Assembly: GCF_009193295.2 (NCBI RefSeq)
Contig: NZ_CP059973.1
Location: forward strand, 248,001 to 312,000
Direction of reading: 5' to 3'
Length of the DNA stretch: 64,000 bases
Source: Bacteroides luhongzhouii
GTDB taxonomy: Bacteria; Bacteroidota; Bacteroidia; Bacteroidales; Bacteroidaceae
Positions 35,022-44,511 of the stretch are shown here, in pieces (position 1 is the stretch's first letter; each line of letters opens with the position of its first letter). The notes beneath the pieces are model-generated. The model worked only from the letters and a program-made list of their open reading frames with translations, made no database searches and had not been told where the DNA came from. Made by a program: the position numbers and the translations under genes.

Positions 35022-37151
35022 ATGGATTGGATTGGCCTTGATTTAACATTCCCTATCACCGACCCTACATGGATATTTCTCCTTGTACTCTTGATTATAT
35101 TGTTTGCTCCGATATTATTGAATAAACTACGCATCCCTCATATTATCGGTATGATCTTGGCAGGACTGGCTATTGGCGAACATGGATTTAATATTCTGGC
35201 ACGAGACAACAGTTTTCAGTTATTCGGGAAAGTCGGACTCTATTACATCATGTTCCTGGCCGGACTGGAAATGAATATGGGAGATTTCAAAGAGACGCGA
35301 AACAAAGCATTAGTGCTCGGATTACTGGCTTTTATCGTTCCCATCGGGATTGGATTCTTGGCAAATGTATCTTATCTGAAATATGGTGTAATCACCTCTG
35401 TATTATTAGCCAGCATGTATGCCTCCCATACGCTCGTGGCCTATCCTATTGTTACCCGTTTCGGCATATCACGCCATCGTAGTGTAAGTATTGCCGTAGG
35501 AGGAACGGCCGTGACGGATACACTCACACTACTGGTCCTGGCTGTTATCGGCGGATTGTTCAAAGGAGAAACCGGAGGATTGTTTTGGATTTGGCTGGTA
35601 GTAAAAGTAATCTTTCTAGGGGCACTTATCATTTATTTCTTTCCGCGCATCGGTCGTTGGTTCTTTCACCGATACAATGACAACGTGATGCAATTTATTT
35701 TCGTGCTTGCAATGGTCTTTTTAGGGGCAGGGCTGATGGAGCTTGTGGGTATGGAAGGTATCTTGGGAGCCTTTCTCGCAGGGCTGGTACTTAACCGGCT
35801 CATACCACACGTCTCTCCATTGATGGATCATTTAGAGTTCGTTGGTAATGCACTTTTTATTCCTTATTTCCTTATCGGAGTGGGAATGTTAATCAACTTA
35901 CGTGTTATTTTCGGAGAAGGGGATGCTTTAAAAGTTGCCGCCGTGATGATAACCATGGCGCTGACTGGTAAATGGATTGCTTGCTGGCTCACACAAAAAA
36001 TATACAAGATGTCTGTTCTTGAACGAAATCTGATGTATGGTTTGAGTAATGCACAGGCGGCGGCCACATTGGCGGCTGTGTTAGTTGGCTATAACATTAT
36101 TCTGCCCACCGGTGAACGTTTATTGAATGATGATGTACTGAACGGAACAGTCTTGCTTATTCTGGTTACTTGCGTAGTGAGTTCACTGATTACCGAACGG
36201 GCAGCCAGAAAAGTGGCAATGGATGACTCACTATCGGAAAATGAATCTTCAAAAGAAACAGAGAAGATTTTAGTATCCATAGCCAACCCGGACACTATCG
36301 AGGACATGGTGAATCTGTCTCTAATCATACGTGATTCTAAATTGAAAGATAATTTACTGGCCCTCAATGTAATCAACGACAATAATAATTCCAATAATCT
36401 ACGACTTCGAAGCAAATATTACCTGGAAAAAGCGGAAACGACAGCAACAGAAGCAAATGTACCACTAAAGAAAGTCACACGGTATGATTTGAATATAGCT
36501 TCCGGCATTATACATTCAGTCAAAGAAAATGAGATTACAAGTATTATCACCGGTCTGCATCGTAAGAAAAATATCACAGACTCATACTTTGGAATACTTG
36601 CCGAGCACTTATTGAATGGATTAAACTGTGAGATAATTATCTCTAAGTTTCTAATACCAGTCCATACAATCAAACGAATTGTCATTGCCGTCCCTCCTAA
36701 AGCCGAATACGAATCCGGTTTTCCTCATTGGATGGAACATTTCTGTCGAATGGGAAGTACCCTCGGATGCCGGGTACATTTCTTTGCCAATGAAAAAACG
36801 ACCATACGCCTGCAAACGTGGATAAAGAAACGGCATAAACAGACACTTACCGATTTCTCCCTTTTAGAAGACTGGAATGACTTGCTGGTATTAACAGGAC
36901 AAGTAAGCTACGACCATTTATTAGTTATTATCAGTGCACGACCGGGAACTCTCTCTTACGACAGTTCTTTTGAGAAACTACCGAGACAGCTTGGGAAATA
37001 CTTCTCCAACAATAGCTTAATCGTATTATATCCGAACCAATCGGGAGAACCATTAGATACGTCGTTCTTCTCTAAACTATATACTGATACCGAAACCCGG
37101 CATTACGAGAAGGTGGGTAAATGGGTTTACAGGTGGTTTAAGAAAGACTGA
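35022..37151 (+). CDS. CPA2-family monovalent cation:proton antiporter
   Basis: 709-residue inner-membrane protein. The first 400 residues form about 12 membrane helices of the CPA2 (Kef/NhaS3-like) fold, starting IFLLVLLIILFAPILLNKLR and IIGMILAGLAIGEHG; the helix pair around VGLYYIMFLAGLEMNMGDF and the segment SVSIAVGGTAVTDTLTLLVL contain the family's ion-path acids. The C-terminal 300 residues are soluble and resemble universal-stress-protein domains (MVNLSLIIRDSKLKDNLLAL; IIISKFLIPVHTIKRIVIAV), a common cap of these antiporters in Bacteroidota. No TrkA-N nucleotide domain is seen. The exported cation is not determined, Na+ or K+. Confidence 0.9.
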   Translation: MDWIGLDLTFPITDPTWIFLLVLLIILFAPILLNKLRIPHIIGMILAGLAIGEHGFNILARDNSFQLFGKVGLYYIMFLAGLEMNMGDFKETRNKALVLGLLAFIVPIGIGFLANVSYLKYGVITSVLLASMYASHTLVAYPIVTRFGISRHRSVSIAVGGTAVTDTLTLLVLAVIGGLFKGETGGLFWIWLVVKVIFLGALIIYFFPRIGRWFFHRYNDNVMQFIFVLAMVFLGAGLMELVGMEGILGAFLAGLVLNRLIPHVSPLMDHLEFVGNALFIPYFLIGVGMLINLRVIFGEGDALKVAAVMITMALTGKWIACWLTQKIYKMSVLERNLMYGLSNAQAAATLAAVLVGYNIILPTGERLLNDDVLNGTVLLILVTCVVSSLITERAARKVAMDDSLSENESSKETEKILVSIANPDTIEDMVNLSLIIRDSKLKDNLLALNVINDNNNSNNLRLRSKYYLEKAETTATEANVPLKKVTRYDLNIASGIIHSVKENEITSIITGLHRKKNITDSYFGILAEHLLNGLNCEIIISKFLIPVHTIKRIVIAVPPKAEYESGFPHWMEHFCRMGSTLGCRVHFFANEKTTIRLQTWIKKRHKQTLTDFSLLEDWNDLLVLTGQVSYDHLLVIISARPGTLSYDSSFEKLPRQLGKYFSNNSLIVLYPNQSGEPLDTSFFSKLYTDTETRHYEKVGKWVYRWFKKD

Positions 37152-37209
37152 TATTTCATTGTGTCTCCCTTGTTAAAATTACAGACTGCTCATACAAAAC
37201 AAGAACAGA

Positions 37210-38517
37210 CTAATTTTGTATAGTTGTCAATTTTCCATTCTCAAAATACAAGTATTGTCCCACTCCATATACCCATTGTTCATGTGTCCCCCATGCACCG
37301 GTAGTTCTATTAATGCCACCCGAAGGATGCCCCCATGATTCCAAAACCATAGCCTTAGTCATCCCAATGCACACTTGGCCTTTTAATATCAAGTCCGCCG
37401 TAGCTTTTCCGTATTTCTTATATAATTCTTTAGTTCTCTGTTGTCTTTTTATACTGGCTAACTTCTTTGCCTCTTCTTGTGCTAACTTTTCCTTCATCAA
37501 TAATTCTTCTTTAGCAAGTCTTTCTCTTTCCATTGTTTCCTCATAAACTTCTGCTTCGACAACATCCAAATTATAGAAATACATCTGAGTCATTCTTTTC
37601 TGATTATCAAATATGCTTACTTCGTATGAAAATAGAGATGGACTCTCACATAATGGCATTATCAAATCGGCACTATCATTCTTCAGAACAAATGAAGGAA
37701 CCATATAAGTATCTTCACTGCCTGAATAGGCTATTTCCATACATTTATATTTATTAATCGGATGAATATTTTTAATGTATATGTCTTTATTCAAAAACAA
37801 CTGTTTCATTTTATCCATAAATCCTAATACAATGACAGGATAGTGTTGCCTAGTATAATTGAATCCGTCATACTCACCACGTTTAGCATACCAATAAAGA
37901 GTATCACCTTCTTCAGACTGTAGTGCAAAAATTGTATTTTTTTCAACTTCGGCATCAGACAGCTCTATATCTAAAATTTTAAAACTCTTGCCTTCTATCT
38001 CATTATAAGGTGTGAAAATGCCATCATGTTTTTCCATAGAATGATTTGTTGCTCTATATATTTCAAATGGAAAAATCCTATATCCTTGTTCAAGTATATC
38101 GTGAAAAGAAGCACATAAAGTAACATAATCATCCTTCACCAACTGAGGTTTATATCTCTTGGAGGTTATTTGATTTAATTTATAATCTTTAGGTTTAGGG
38201 TTGGATCTTTTTTTTCGCCAAATAGTGTCAATGGCAACAACCTGCTTATTAGAAGTCAGAAAATTAGCATAATACTTAGGTAGTGATTCCGAAGAATTTG
38301 GATTCCGGGGATAGAACAAAATACTTTGCCCAACAAATTGTTTATAATATGAAGCATCTTTATAAGGGCGTATATTAGTTAACGAATCATATTCAACTAC
38401 CACAGCATCCTTTTTATCTTTTTTCGGCATACTAGTATCAATCATTTTCATATTCTGAGCATAAGAAACAGTATAGAGCGTAAATACAATGACAGATAGC
38501 AAGACCTTCATTTTCAT
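37210..38517 (-). CDS. Exported protein with coiled coil and BamE-like C-terminal domain
   Basis: 435 residues with a signal peptide (MKMKVLLSVIVFTLYTVSYA). The first 310 residues match nothing I recognise. A highly charged helix follows (about 320-375: AEVYEETMERERLAKEELLM and EAKKLASIKRQQRTKELYKK), predicted coiled coil. The last 60 residues look like a SmpA/BamE-type domain: ILKGQVCIGMTKAMVLESWG (the helix-turn often read as G-M-T-x-x-V), followed by beta strands EQWVYGVGQYLYFENGKL. Probably periplasmic. It ends 58 bases from the converging antiporter gene. Function unknown. Confidence 0.6.
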   Translation of the reverse strand: MKMKVLLSVIVFTLYTVSYAQNMKMIDTSMPKKDKKDAVVVEYDSLTNIRPYKDASYYKQFVGQSILFYPRNPNSSESLPKYYANFLTSNKQVVAIDTIWRKKRSNPKPKDYKLNQITSKRYKPQLVKDDYVTLCASFHDILEQGYRIFPFEIYRATNHSMEKHDGIFTPYNEIEGKSFKILDIELSDAEVEKNTIFALQSEEGDTLYWYAKRGEYDGFNYTRQHYPVIVLGFMDKMKQLFLNKDIYIKNIHPINKYKCMEIAYSGSEDTYMVPSFVLKNDSADLIMPLCESPSLFSYEVSIFDNQKRMTQMYFYNLDVVEAEVYEETMERERLAKEELLMKEKLAQEEAKKLASIKRQQRTKELYKKYGKATADLILKGQVCIGMTKAMVLESWGHPSGGINRTTGAWGTHEQWVYGVGQYLYFENGKLTTIQN

Positions 38518-38596
38518 AATTCTTTGTTTTATTTCTACAAAACTAACTAAAAATATGATTCGTCCACGATGATTTCAGAAAAAAAGCACCCTTTTA

Positions 38597-38627
38597 TTTT
38601 CCCGTATTATCTATCTGTTTATATTTG
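38597..38627 (+). promoter_or_regulatory. Promoter of the RlmJ-like gene
   Basis: TATATTTG at 38620-38627 matches the -7 consensus, with TTTT at 38597-38600 in the -33 position and a 19-base spacer. Confidence 0.5.
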
Positions 38628-38672
38628 TAGAATTATGTAATTCACAAAGAACATTTAAAGAAAGGAAGCACC

Positions 38673-38729
38673 ATGCCAAATTCCGAAGTTATTGGTGCGA
38701 CTTCGATTCATGAATTGGTCAATTCCTAA
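38673..38729 (+). CDS. 18-codon upstream frame overlapping the RlmJ-like region
   Basis: ATG at 38673 opens MPNSEVIGATSIHELVNS and stops at 38727-38729, 10 bases before the methyltransferase start I chose. It has the better ribosome site (AAAGGAAGCACC just before the ATG), so it may be a translated leader peptide that couples or limits translation of the next gene. A frameshifted original start of that gene is the alternative. Confidence 0.3.
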   Translation: MPNSEVIGATSIHELVNS

Positions 38730-38739
38730 ATACACCGAT

Positions 38740-39585
38740 ATGGCAACTTACACTCATTTCGCAAAACAACCCGATGTCTTGAAACATCTGATACTCTGTG
38801 AAGTACTCAAGAATGAAACTCCGCAAGTATATGTAGAGACCAATTCGGCATGTGCCATCTATCCGATGACACAAACCCCGGAGCAACAATATGGCATCTA
38901 TCATTTCCTGGCGAAAGCAGATGAGGTCCTATCTCTAAAGGATTCTGTATATTACCAACTGGAAAGCGAAGAGATGGCAAAAGGAAATTATTTAGGTTCA
39001 CCTGCCTTGGCTATGAATGTATTAGGGAAGCAAGCAAAAAGGTTTGTATTCTTTGATTTAGAAAAGAGTGCACTGGAGAATGTGGGTACCTATGTCAAAC
39101 AAATCGGATTAAGTGCCTCTGTAGAGATACATCATACCGACTCTTCGAGAGGTACCATAGAGTTATTGCCCTCACTCCCCGCATCCTCTTTCATCCATAT
39201 CGATCCTTACGAAATAGACAAGAAAGGAAATTCTGGAGTAACCTATCTCGATGTCCTGATACAGGCTACTTTATTAAGAATGAAGTGTTTATTATGGTAT
39301 GGATTCATGACCGGAGATGATAAAACATCCTTGGACAACTATATTACATCCAGTCTGGAAAAGGCCGGCATCAAAGATTACACAGGTGTAGAGCTTACCA
39401 TGAATTCAATAAGGAAAGACAGTGTAGTATGTAATCCCGGCATTTTGGGAAGTGGTATTCTGGCGACAAACGTATCACAAGCTTCCAAAGATATTATCCT
39501 TGATTACAGTAATCAACTGGTTGATATATACAAAGATGCTAAATACAAAGATTATGATGGGAGTTTATATATTCAGCATCTTTGA
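38740..39585 (+). CDS. RlmJ-like 23S rRNA adenine-N6 methyltransferase family protein
   Basis: 281 residues from the ATG at 38740 (MATYTHFAKQPDVLKHLILC), which aligns with the RlmJ start where F-A-D-V-L-K-H binds S-adenosylmethionine. The catalytic motif D-P-P-Y has the form FIHIDPYE (about 152-159), with Pro-Tyr but one Pro missing, and the first motif region reads YVETNSACAIYPM where RlmJ has D-T-H-A-G-A-G. Those changes mean activity on A2030 is not certain; members of this subgroup may have another target. In-frame starts at 38692 (GTG) and 38710 (ATG) would add 10-16 residues. Confidence 0.65.
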   Translation: MATYTHFAKQPDVLKHLILCEVLKNETPQVYVETNSACAIYPMTQTPEQQYGIYHFLAKADEVLSLKDSVYYQLESEEMAKGNYLGSPALAMNVLGKQAKRFVFFDLEKSALENVGTYVKQIGLSASVEIHHTDSSRGTIELLPSLPASSFIHIDPYEIDKKGNSGVTYLDVLIQATLLRMKCLLWYGFMTGDDKTSLDNYITSSLEKAGIKDYTGVELTMNSIRKDSVVCNPGILGSGILATNVSQASKDIILDYSNQLVDIYKDAKYKDYDGSLYIQHL

Positions 39586-39628
39586 TATCAACTTATTAAC
39601 AATTTTGTTTTAATCCATCTATTATCAA

Positions 39629-41110
39629 TCAGTATCCTCCTCCCAATGCATGATAAAGATTAATAACTCCCTGTATTTCATCAAAACGATTGGAAGCGAC
39701 GGATAATTCCGCCTGCAAAAGAGTCTGACGGGCAGTAAGTACTTCCAGGTAGTTTTGCGAACTGTGCCGCATCAATAGTTCAGAACTACGCACTGCGGAC
39801 TGAAGCGAAATGACCTGCTGTTTGGAGAGTGCCAAACGGCCTTGCGCCTTCTGCCATTGCACCAATGCATCGTTTACTTCCGTGCCCGCATCAAGCAAAC
39901 TTTGGCGGAAGGTGAGTAACGCCTCTTCCTGTTGTGCTTTCGCTACTTTCAAATTAGCAATATTCTGCCCGCGATTGAAAAGTGGCTGAACCAATGAGCC
40001 GACAGTGGAAAGCAACCACTGTCCAGGATTGGTTATAGCGCCACCTGCCGAGTTTGTCCATCCTGCGGAACCACCCAACGTGATAGAGGGATAAAAAGCA
40101 GAACGTGCCTGATTCGTTGCATAAAAAGCCTCAGCCAGTTCAGCTTCCTTTTGACGAATATCCGGACGACGGTGCAATAGTTGCAACGGCACTCCGGTTG
40201 AAAGGGATTCCGGGAAACGCTGGTTGTCAAGCGTAGAACGTGTTATCAGCTGCGGAGCACCATTGACGGAGATGGCAGAGAACAGATTGAAACGCGTCAG
40301 CGACTCTGCACCGTAGACTCGTGTCAAAGTGAGATATTGACTGACAGGAGACATCTCTCCATTGGAATTCCGGACAAACATATTATTCAAAGCTTCGGTA
40401 TCCAGACGGAATTCCGGTGAAGCCTGCACCATTACACGGTAAAGTTTGGAGAAACGGTTCATATTGGATGCATAGTTACCACCGATATAGCCGGACAAAG
40501 TACTCAAGATATCCGAAGGTGACACTCCATTCCGCTTACAAAGGGCGGCATCCACTTCTACCAAGAATTGAGGACATTTTGTATCGAACGAAGTCGAAGC
40601 ACGTCCGATTTCAGGCCGGGCATTCAATGCATCAATCATCTGACGGGTGTATTTCAGCAAATCTTCTACCGAACCGCCTTTCTGGTCCTGGATATAAATT
40701 TCAAAACCACTACTTACCCCATACCCGGGAATCATCGGTTGTGCAAAGGCCATAATTTGCGCAGAAGAAATGTCATCCGTACGCCGGTAAATCTCGTTAA
40801 TAACAGCATTGATACCGTCTTCCTTTTCCGTACGTTCATCCCACAGTTTCAGACGGACGATAAACATACCGTTCGATGCTCCCTGACCGCTTATCATACC
40901 GTTACCCGTCACTTTAGAAAACATTCTGACTTGCGGTATGTCATGAATACGCTTATCTATTTCGTCCATTACACTTTTGGTTTCTTCCAGACTGTTTCCG
41001 GGTGAAGTACGCACATCTACAAAGATAGTTCCCATATCCTCTTGAGGAACCAACCCGGTCTTGGTGGTTTTCATCAGAAGGAACAATCCCGCACAAGCGA
41101 CTAACAACAA
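39629..41110 (-). pseudogene. Chimeric fragment: RND pump middle fused to outer-membrane factor C-terminus
   Basis: A single 493-codon frame joins two different proteins. Residues 1 to about 300 are the middle of an AcrB-type pump: a membrane helix (LLVACAGLFLLMKTTKTGLV), the second periplasmic porter region (GTIFVDVRTSPGNSLEETKS) and the docking part ending LTRFNLFSAISVNGAPQ. From LITRSTLDNQRFPESLSTGV on, it is an OprM/TolC-family lipoprotein channel (LLHRRPDIRQKEAELAEAFY, then the coiled-coil helices to the stop). The C-terminal pump helices and the N-terminal channel half are deleted, in frame. Neither part can work. The frame overlaps the pump N-terminal piece by 10 bases. Confidence 0.85.
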
Positions 41111-41925
41111 TAGTTGGCACCCAATTCGATACGTGCCACATCTTTCAGCCGTAGCACCTCGCCTCCTGCCTGCGAACGGATTACCAGATTGCCATAAGCC
41201 TTTTCTTCTTCATAATGTCCGCGATATTTCAATACATACTGAAAAATATTCTTCGATTCGGCACCAAGCGTTCCCGTAGGGGCTTCCAGATTCTGTTCGT
41301 CAAGTACCGTCGTGATGTCGGACGGAACCAATCCATATTTAGCCATCTTGGCAGGATCGAGCCAGATACGTAACGAATAGTCCGCTCCCATCACATTCAC
41401 CTCACCCACGCCGGCAATACGTGAAAGACGGGGTTTGATATTGATTTTCAGATAGTTATTCAAAAAGCTTTCATCGAACGTGTTGTCGGGGCTATACAAT
41501 GCCAATGCTTTGATATTACTTGTCTGGCGCTTACGGACGGTGATACCGCTGCGGGTGACTTCTGCCGGTAATAATCCTTGTGCCGTAGCAATACGGTTCT
41601 GCACATTAACTGCCGCCATATCGGGGTCGGTCCCTTGACGGAAGTAAATGGTGATTCTCGCTGAACCGTTATTGGTAGAGGAAGAGGTCATGTACATCAT
41701 GTTCTCTACCCCGTTGAGCGCTTCTTCCAATGGCACGACTACGCTCTTCTGTACAGTTTCCGCATTAGCACCGGTATAGGTAGCGGAAACGCTGACGGTA
41801 GGAGGTGCAATTTCAGGAAACTGTTCAACAGGAAGCTGCGAAAGTCCTATCAATCCGATAATAAGAAAAACGACCGAAATTACTCCTGCGAGAATAGGCC
41901 GGTCTATAAATGTTCTGATTTTCAT
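41101..41925 (-). pseudogene. N-terminal fragment of an AcrB-type RND pump
   Basis: 274 residues: first membrane helix (ILAGVISVVFLIIGLIGLSQ), then the porter subdomain with YTGANAETVQKSVVVPLEEA and the VNVQNRIATAQGLLP region, up to RLKDVARIELGA. The next codons, NYCC and a stop, are out of frame. The sequence then resumes in another frame with the later helix found in the gene at 39629-41110. About 270 residues including the proton-relay helices are missing. The drug-pump type is shown by the hydrophobe/amphiphile motifs; it is unrelated to the metal pump at the left edge. Confidence 0.88.
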
Positions 41926-41934
41926 AACGGCATC

Positions 41935-42912
41935 TTATTCTTTAGTCGGATCACTCTTGATTATTGTTCCCTCACGCACCAGTCCGGCACCTTCGGCTAT
42001 AATAACATCACCCGGCTCAAGTCCTGTTTCGACGATATATTCAGTACCGTTATTCAACCGGAACACTTCTACCGGGGTTGATTTCGCTTTGCCATCGACC
42101 ACTTTATATACAAATATACGATTCTGCAATTCGTAAGTAGCCGCTTGCGGAATAATGATACATCCCTTCTTTATAGTAGGAACTACTACTTTACCACTTC
42201 CACCGTTACGCAGGAACTGGTCGGGGTTGGCAAAAACAGCCCGCAGTCCAACAGCACCAGTTCCTTCATCCACCGTACCGCTGATAGCGTCTATCTTTCC
42301 GGTATGGGAATAGTTTTTTCCATTGCTCATAGTCAGTTCCACTTCGTCCATGTTTTCTATCGCTTTTTTAAGTGAGCCATATTGTTGTACAAAGTCGAGT
42401 ATCTGATTCTCCGTCATGGAGAAATAGGCGTATACTTCGCTGTCATCCGAAACAGTGACTAACGGCCCGGTGATACTGCTGCTCACCAACACCCCTACCC
42501 GATAAGGAATCATGCTGGCGACTCCGTTCACCGGACTTTTCACTTCGGTATAAGAAAGGTCATTGCGCGCATTCACTTCCTGTGCCTTAGCCTGTGCCAA
42601 TGCCGCTTCTGCCGCCGCTTGTTCATTACGGGCTGTTTGCAGATCGAATTCGGACACAATCTGTTCTTTGTAAAGTTCAGCTTTACTATCTGCTGTCAAT
42701 TTAGCAGTGGCAAGCTTGGCTTCCGCGCTTTTTACATTGGCAACTGCTGTTTCCAACGCTGCTTTATAAGGAACCTGGTCAATAATGAAAAGTGTCTGCC
42801 CTTTATGAACAGGATCCCCTTCATTGATACATATCCCGGTAATAATGCCACTCACCTGCGGACGAATTTCAACATACTGCCGCCCTCGTAACGTAGCTGT
42901 ATAATCGGATTT
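41935..42912 (-). pseudogene. AcrA-type periplasmic adaptor without its N-terminus
   Basis: The coding similarity opens about 42912 with SDYTATLRGRQYVEIRPQVS, the lipoyl half-domain of AcrA-like adaptors. The signal peptide, lipobox and about 40 residues before it are missing. An in-frame stop lies only about 15 codons upstream. An internal ATG at 42853-42855 would give 306 residues without an export signal. The rest is regular: helical hairpin (VANVKSAEAKLATAKLTADS), second lipoyl half (LSYTEVKSPVNGVASMIPYR) and C-terminal barrel (GDVIIAEGAGLVREGTII). It ends 9 bases from the pump fragment. The loss of its 5' end is shared with the regulator facing it. Confidence 0.8.
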
Positions 42913-42928
42913 TTAAATTCCGGTAATC

Positions 42929-43623
42929 ATGCTGCCCATCATCATGCTAGTGCCGGTAGACAAATGGATTGTACGCCAGTTTTGCGAACGAAAAGGCGAA
43001 CTGGAACTTACTACTTTCAGCGAACCGCTGACCGGACTGCGAGAAATAGCCCGGCGCAAACCTGATCTGGTCTTTCTGAATATTGAAATGAACAGTACCA
43101 ACGGACTGGATATTGCCCATGCGCTTCCTCCCGAAAGTTGCCTTATTTTACGACAGCCCATGCACAGTATGCACTGGATGGCTTCGACCTCGATGCCGTG
43201 GATTTCCTGCATAAACCCTTTGCTTATGAACGATTTGAAAAAGCTGTTGAGAAAGCGATTGTCTTTATTGAAGCACGTCAGCATAAAGTACCGGAAAACA
43301 TCATAATCAAACAAGAATACAATAACATATCCATCCCTATCTCCGATATTCTTTATATCGAAGCAATGGAGAATTATACGAAAATATTCCGTATAAACGG
43401 CAACTATATATTATCGCGCACAAGTCTGAAAAGTATTCAGGAGATGTTACCCGAAAAGTCTTTTCTACGTACGCACCGCTCCTATATCATTCCGGTTAAT
43501 AAGGTGGAACGGTTCTCTAAACGGGAAATAAACCTGACCGGACGCCGGATTGTAATCCCCATAGGAAGACAATATGCAGACAATGTCTATGCCACATTGA
43601 CGGCCAGGAATATGACGCTATAA
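42929..43623 (+). pseudogene. LytTR-type response regulator, frameshifted
   Basis: The first frame (from 42929) gives a receiver domain, VRQFCERKGELELTTFSEPL, RRKPDLVFLNIEMNSTNGLD, up to ALPPESCLI. The second frame continues FTTAHAQYALDGFDLDAVDF and LHKPFAYERFEKAVEKAI, then the LytTR DNA-binding domain (ISDILYIEAMENYTKIFRIN; FLRTHRSYIIPVNKVERFSK). One extra T in the T run at about 43145-43148 would restore a single reading frame. The phospho-acceptor position in LVFLNIEMN is Asn where the family has Asp, and the N-terminal acidic pair is not visible. It starts head to head with the truncated adaptor; it was probably the regulator of this efflux operon. Confidence 0.8.
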
Positions 43624-43654
43624 ACAAGCCTACAGAATACCGGAACTTTTTAAA

Positions 43655-44284
43655 TCAGCTTCCGGCCTTCTGGCTATAAATTAATTTATCTCTTTGGCTG
43701 ATTGTCCACAAGCCATCTATCAAGCGTACATTTTTCGTATCATCGTCCTCCACGTTCCATGCATAACCTCCTGAAAGCAGTCCACGCCTTTCCAATATTT
43801 CATTGGGCTGATTATTAGAAAAGAAAAGTTCCAGCTGTGTAGAATCGGGACCAAAGACAATGAAAGCTGGAATGCCGCTGCCATCCACCGCTTCTGTACG
43901 AATCCCTTTCTCAAATAAGCGGATACAGTCTTTTTGCACTTCACACCATACGTATCCGGCAGAGCCGATACAGCCATGTTCATCCCGGTCACCTCCCACA
44001 AGCGGAGATTGCGGATACTGAACTAGTTTGGAAGCCGGCATCCCCGGTGTATATTTTCCTGTATAAAAGACTTCCAACGTATCATTCAGAAGTAAACCGT
44101 CGACTTCTTCTTTATTCGCATCCATCGTACTGAATGAAAGGGTATCATTTTTATCCGTGACAATCGTTACCGTATTCATGGTTGCATCACTTACGATTCC
44201 CTTAGAACTGCTCACTTTCGACGAGCAACCTGCCATGAGACACAGAGTGCCTACCGCTAATAGCATTGTTTTCATTTTCTTCAA
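43655..44284 (-). CDS. Small lipoprotein, function unknown
   Basis: 209 residues with lipobox LMAGC (Cys about 19). After a polar linker comes a beta-rich domain (NTVTIVTDKNDTLSFSTMDA, then NDTLEVFYTGKYTPG), and a second domain begins GCIGSAGYVWCEVQKDCIRL, with three cysteines and the G-x-G-Y-W/C pattern found in several Bacteroides lipoproteins. The C-terminus (RGLLSGGYAWNVEDD) is also beta. No enzyme motif. It is preceded by its own -7 box at 44309-44316 (TATCTTTG on the minus strand) and stands alone. Confidence 0.75.
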   Translation of the reverse strand: MKKMKTMLLAVGTLCLMAGCSSKVSSSKGIVSDATMNTVTIVTDKNDTLSFSTMDANKEEVDGLLLNDTLEVFYTGKYTPGMPASKLVQYPQSPLVGGDRDEHGCIGSAGYVWCEVQKDCIRLFEKGIRTEAVDGSGIPAFIVFGPDSTQLELFFSNNQPNEILERRGLLSGGYAWNVEDDDTKNVRLIDGLWTISQRDKLIYSQKAGS

Positions 44285-44308
44285 ATTTTGCTTTGTTTTA
44301 AATTAATG

Positions 44309-44316
44309 CAAAGATA
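44309..44316 (-). promoter_or_regulatory. -7 box of the lipoprotein gene
   Basis: Minus strand TATCTTTG, matching TAnnTTTG, 25 bases before the start codon at 44284. No -33 box stands out. Confidence 0.5.
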
Positions 44317-44446
44317 AAGGGAATACAACAATATTTTAATCTCAGAACTTGGATAAATACATAATTCCCTCTCCTTTCTTTCACAGCATTTGTTTTCTCA
44401 TAAACATCAATTAAACAATATATTATCAGATATCGTTTTTTTAAGT

Positions 44447-44489
44447 GCTTTTTTTAAGTTATTTTACGCAACAAATATTACGAATACAT
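44447..44489. repeat. Dispersed ~43-bp repeat, copy 2
   Basis: Second copy of the element at 34972-35015, same orientation, differing at a few positions. Here it lies just past the 3' end of the PUL2 regulator gene and about 160 bases upstream of the lipoprotein gene, so the two copies do not share a gene context. Confidence 0.6.
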
Positions 44490-44511
44490 AAATTTATAGT
44501 TTCTATTTCCA

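Noticed and set aside
39629..41110. A new type of fused pump and channel
   Set aside because: The pump part lacks most membrane helices and the channel part lacks its N-terminal half; neighbours are also broken. A deletion product is the simpler reading.
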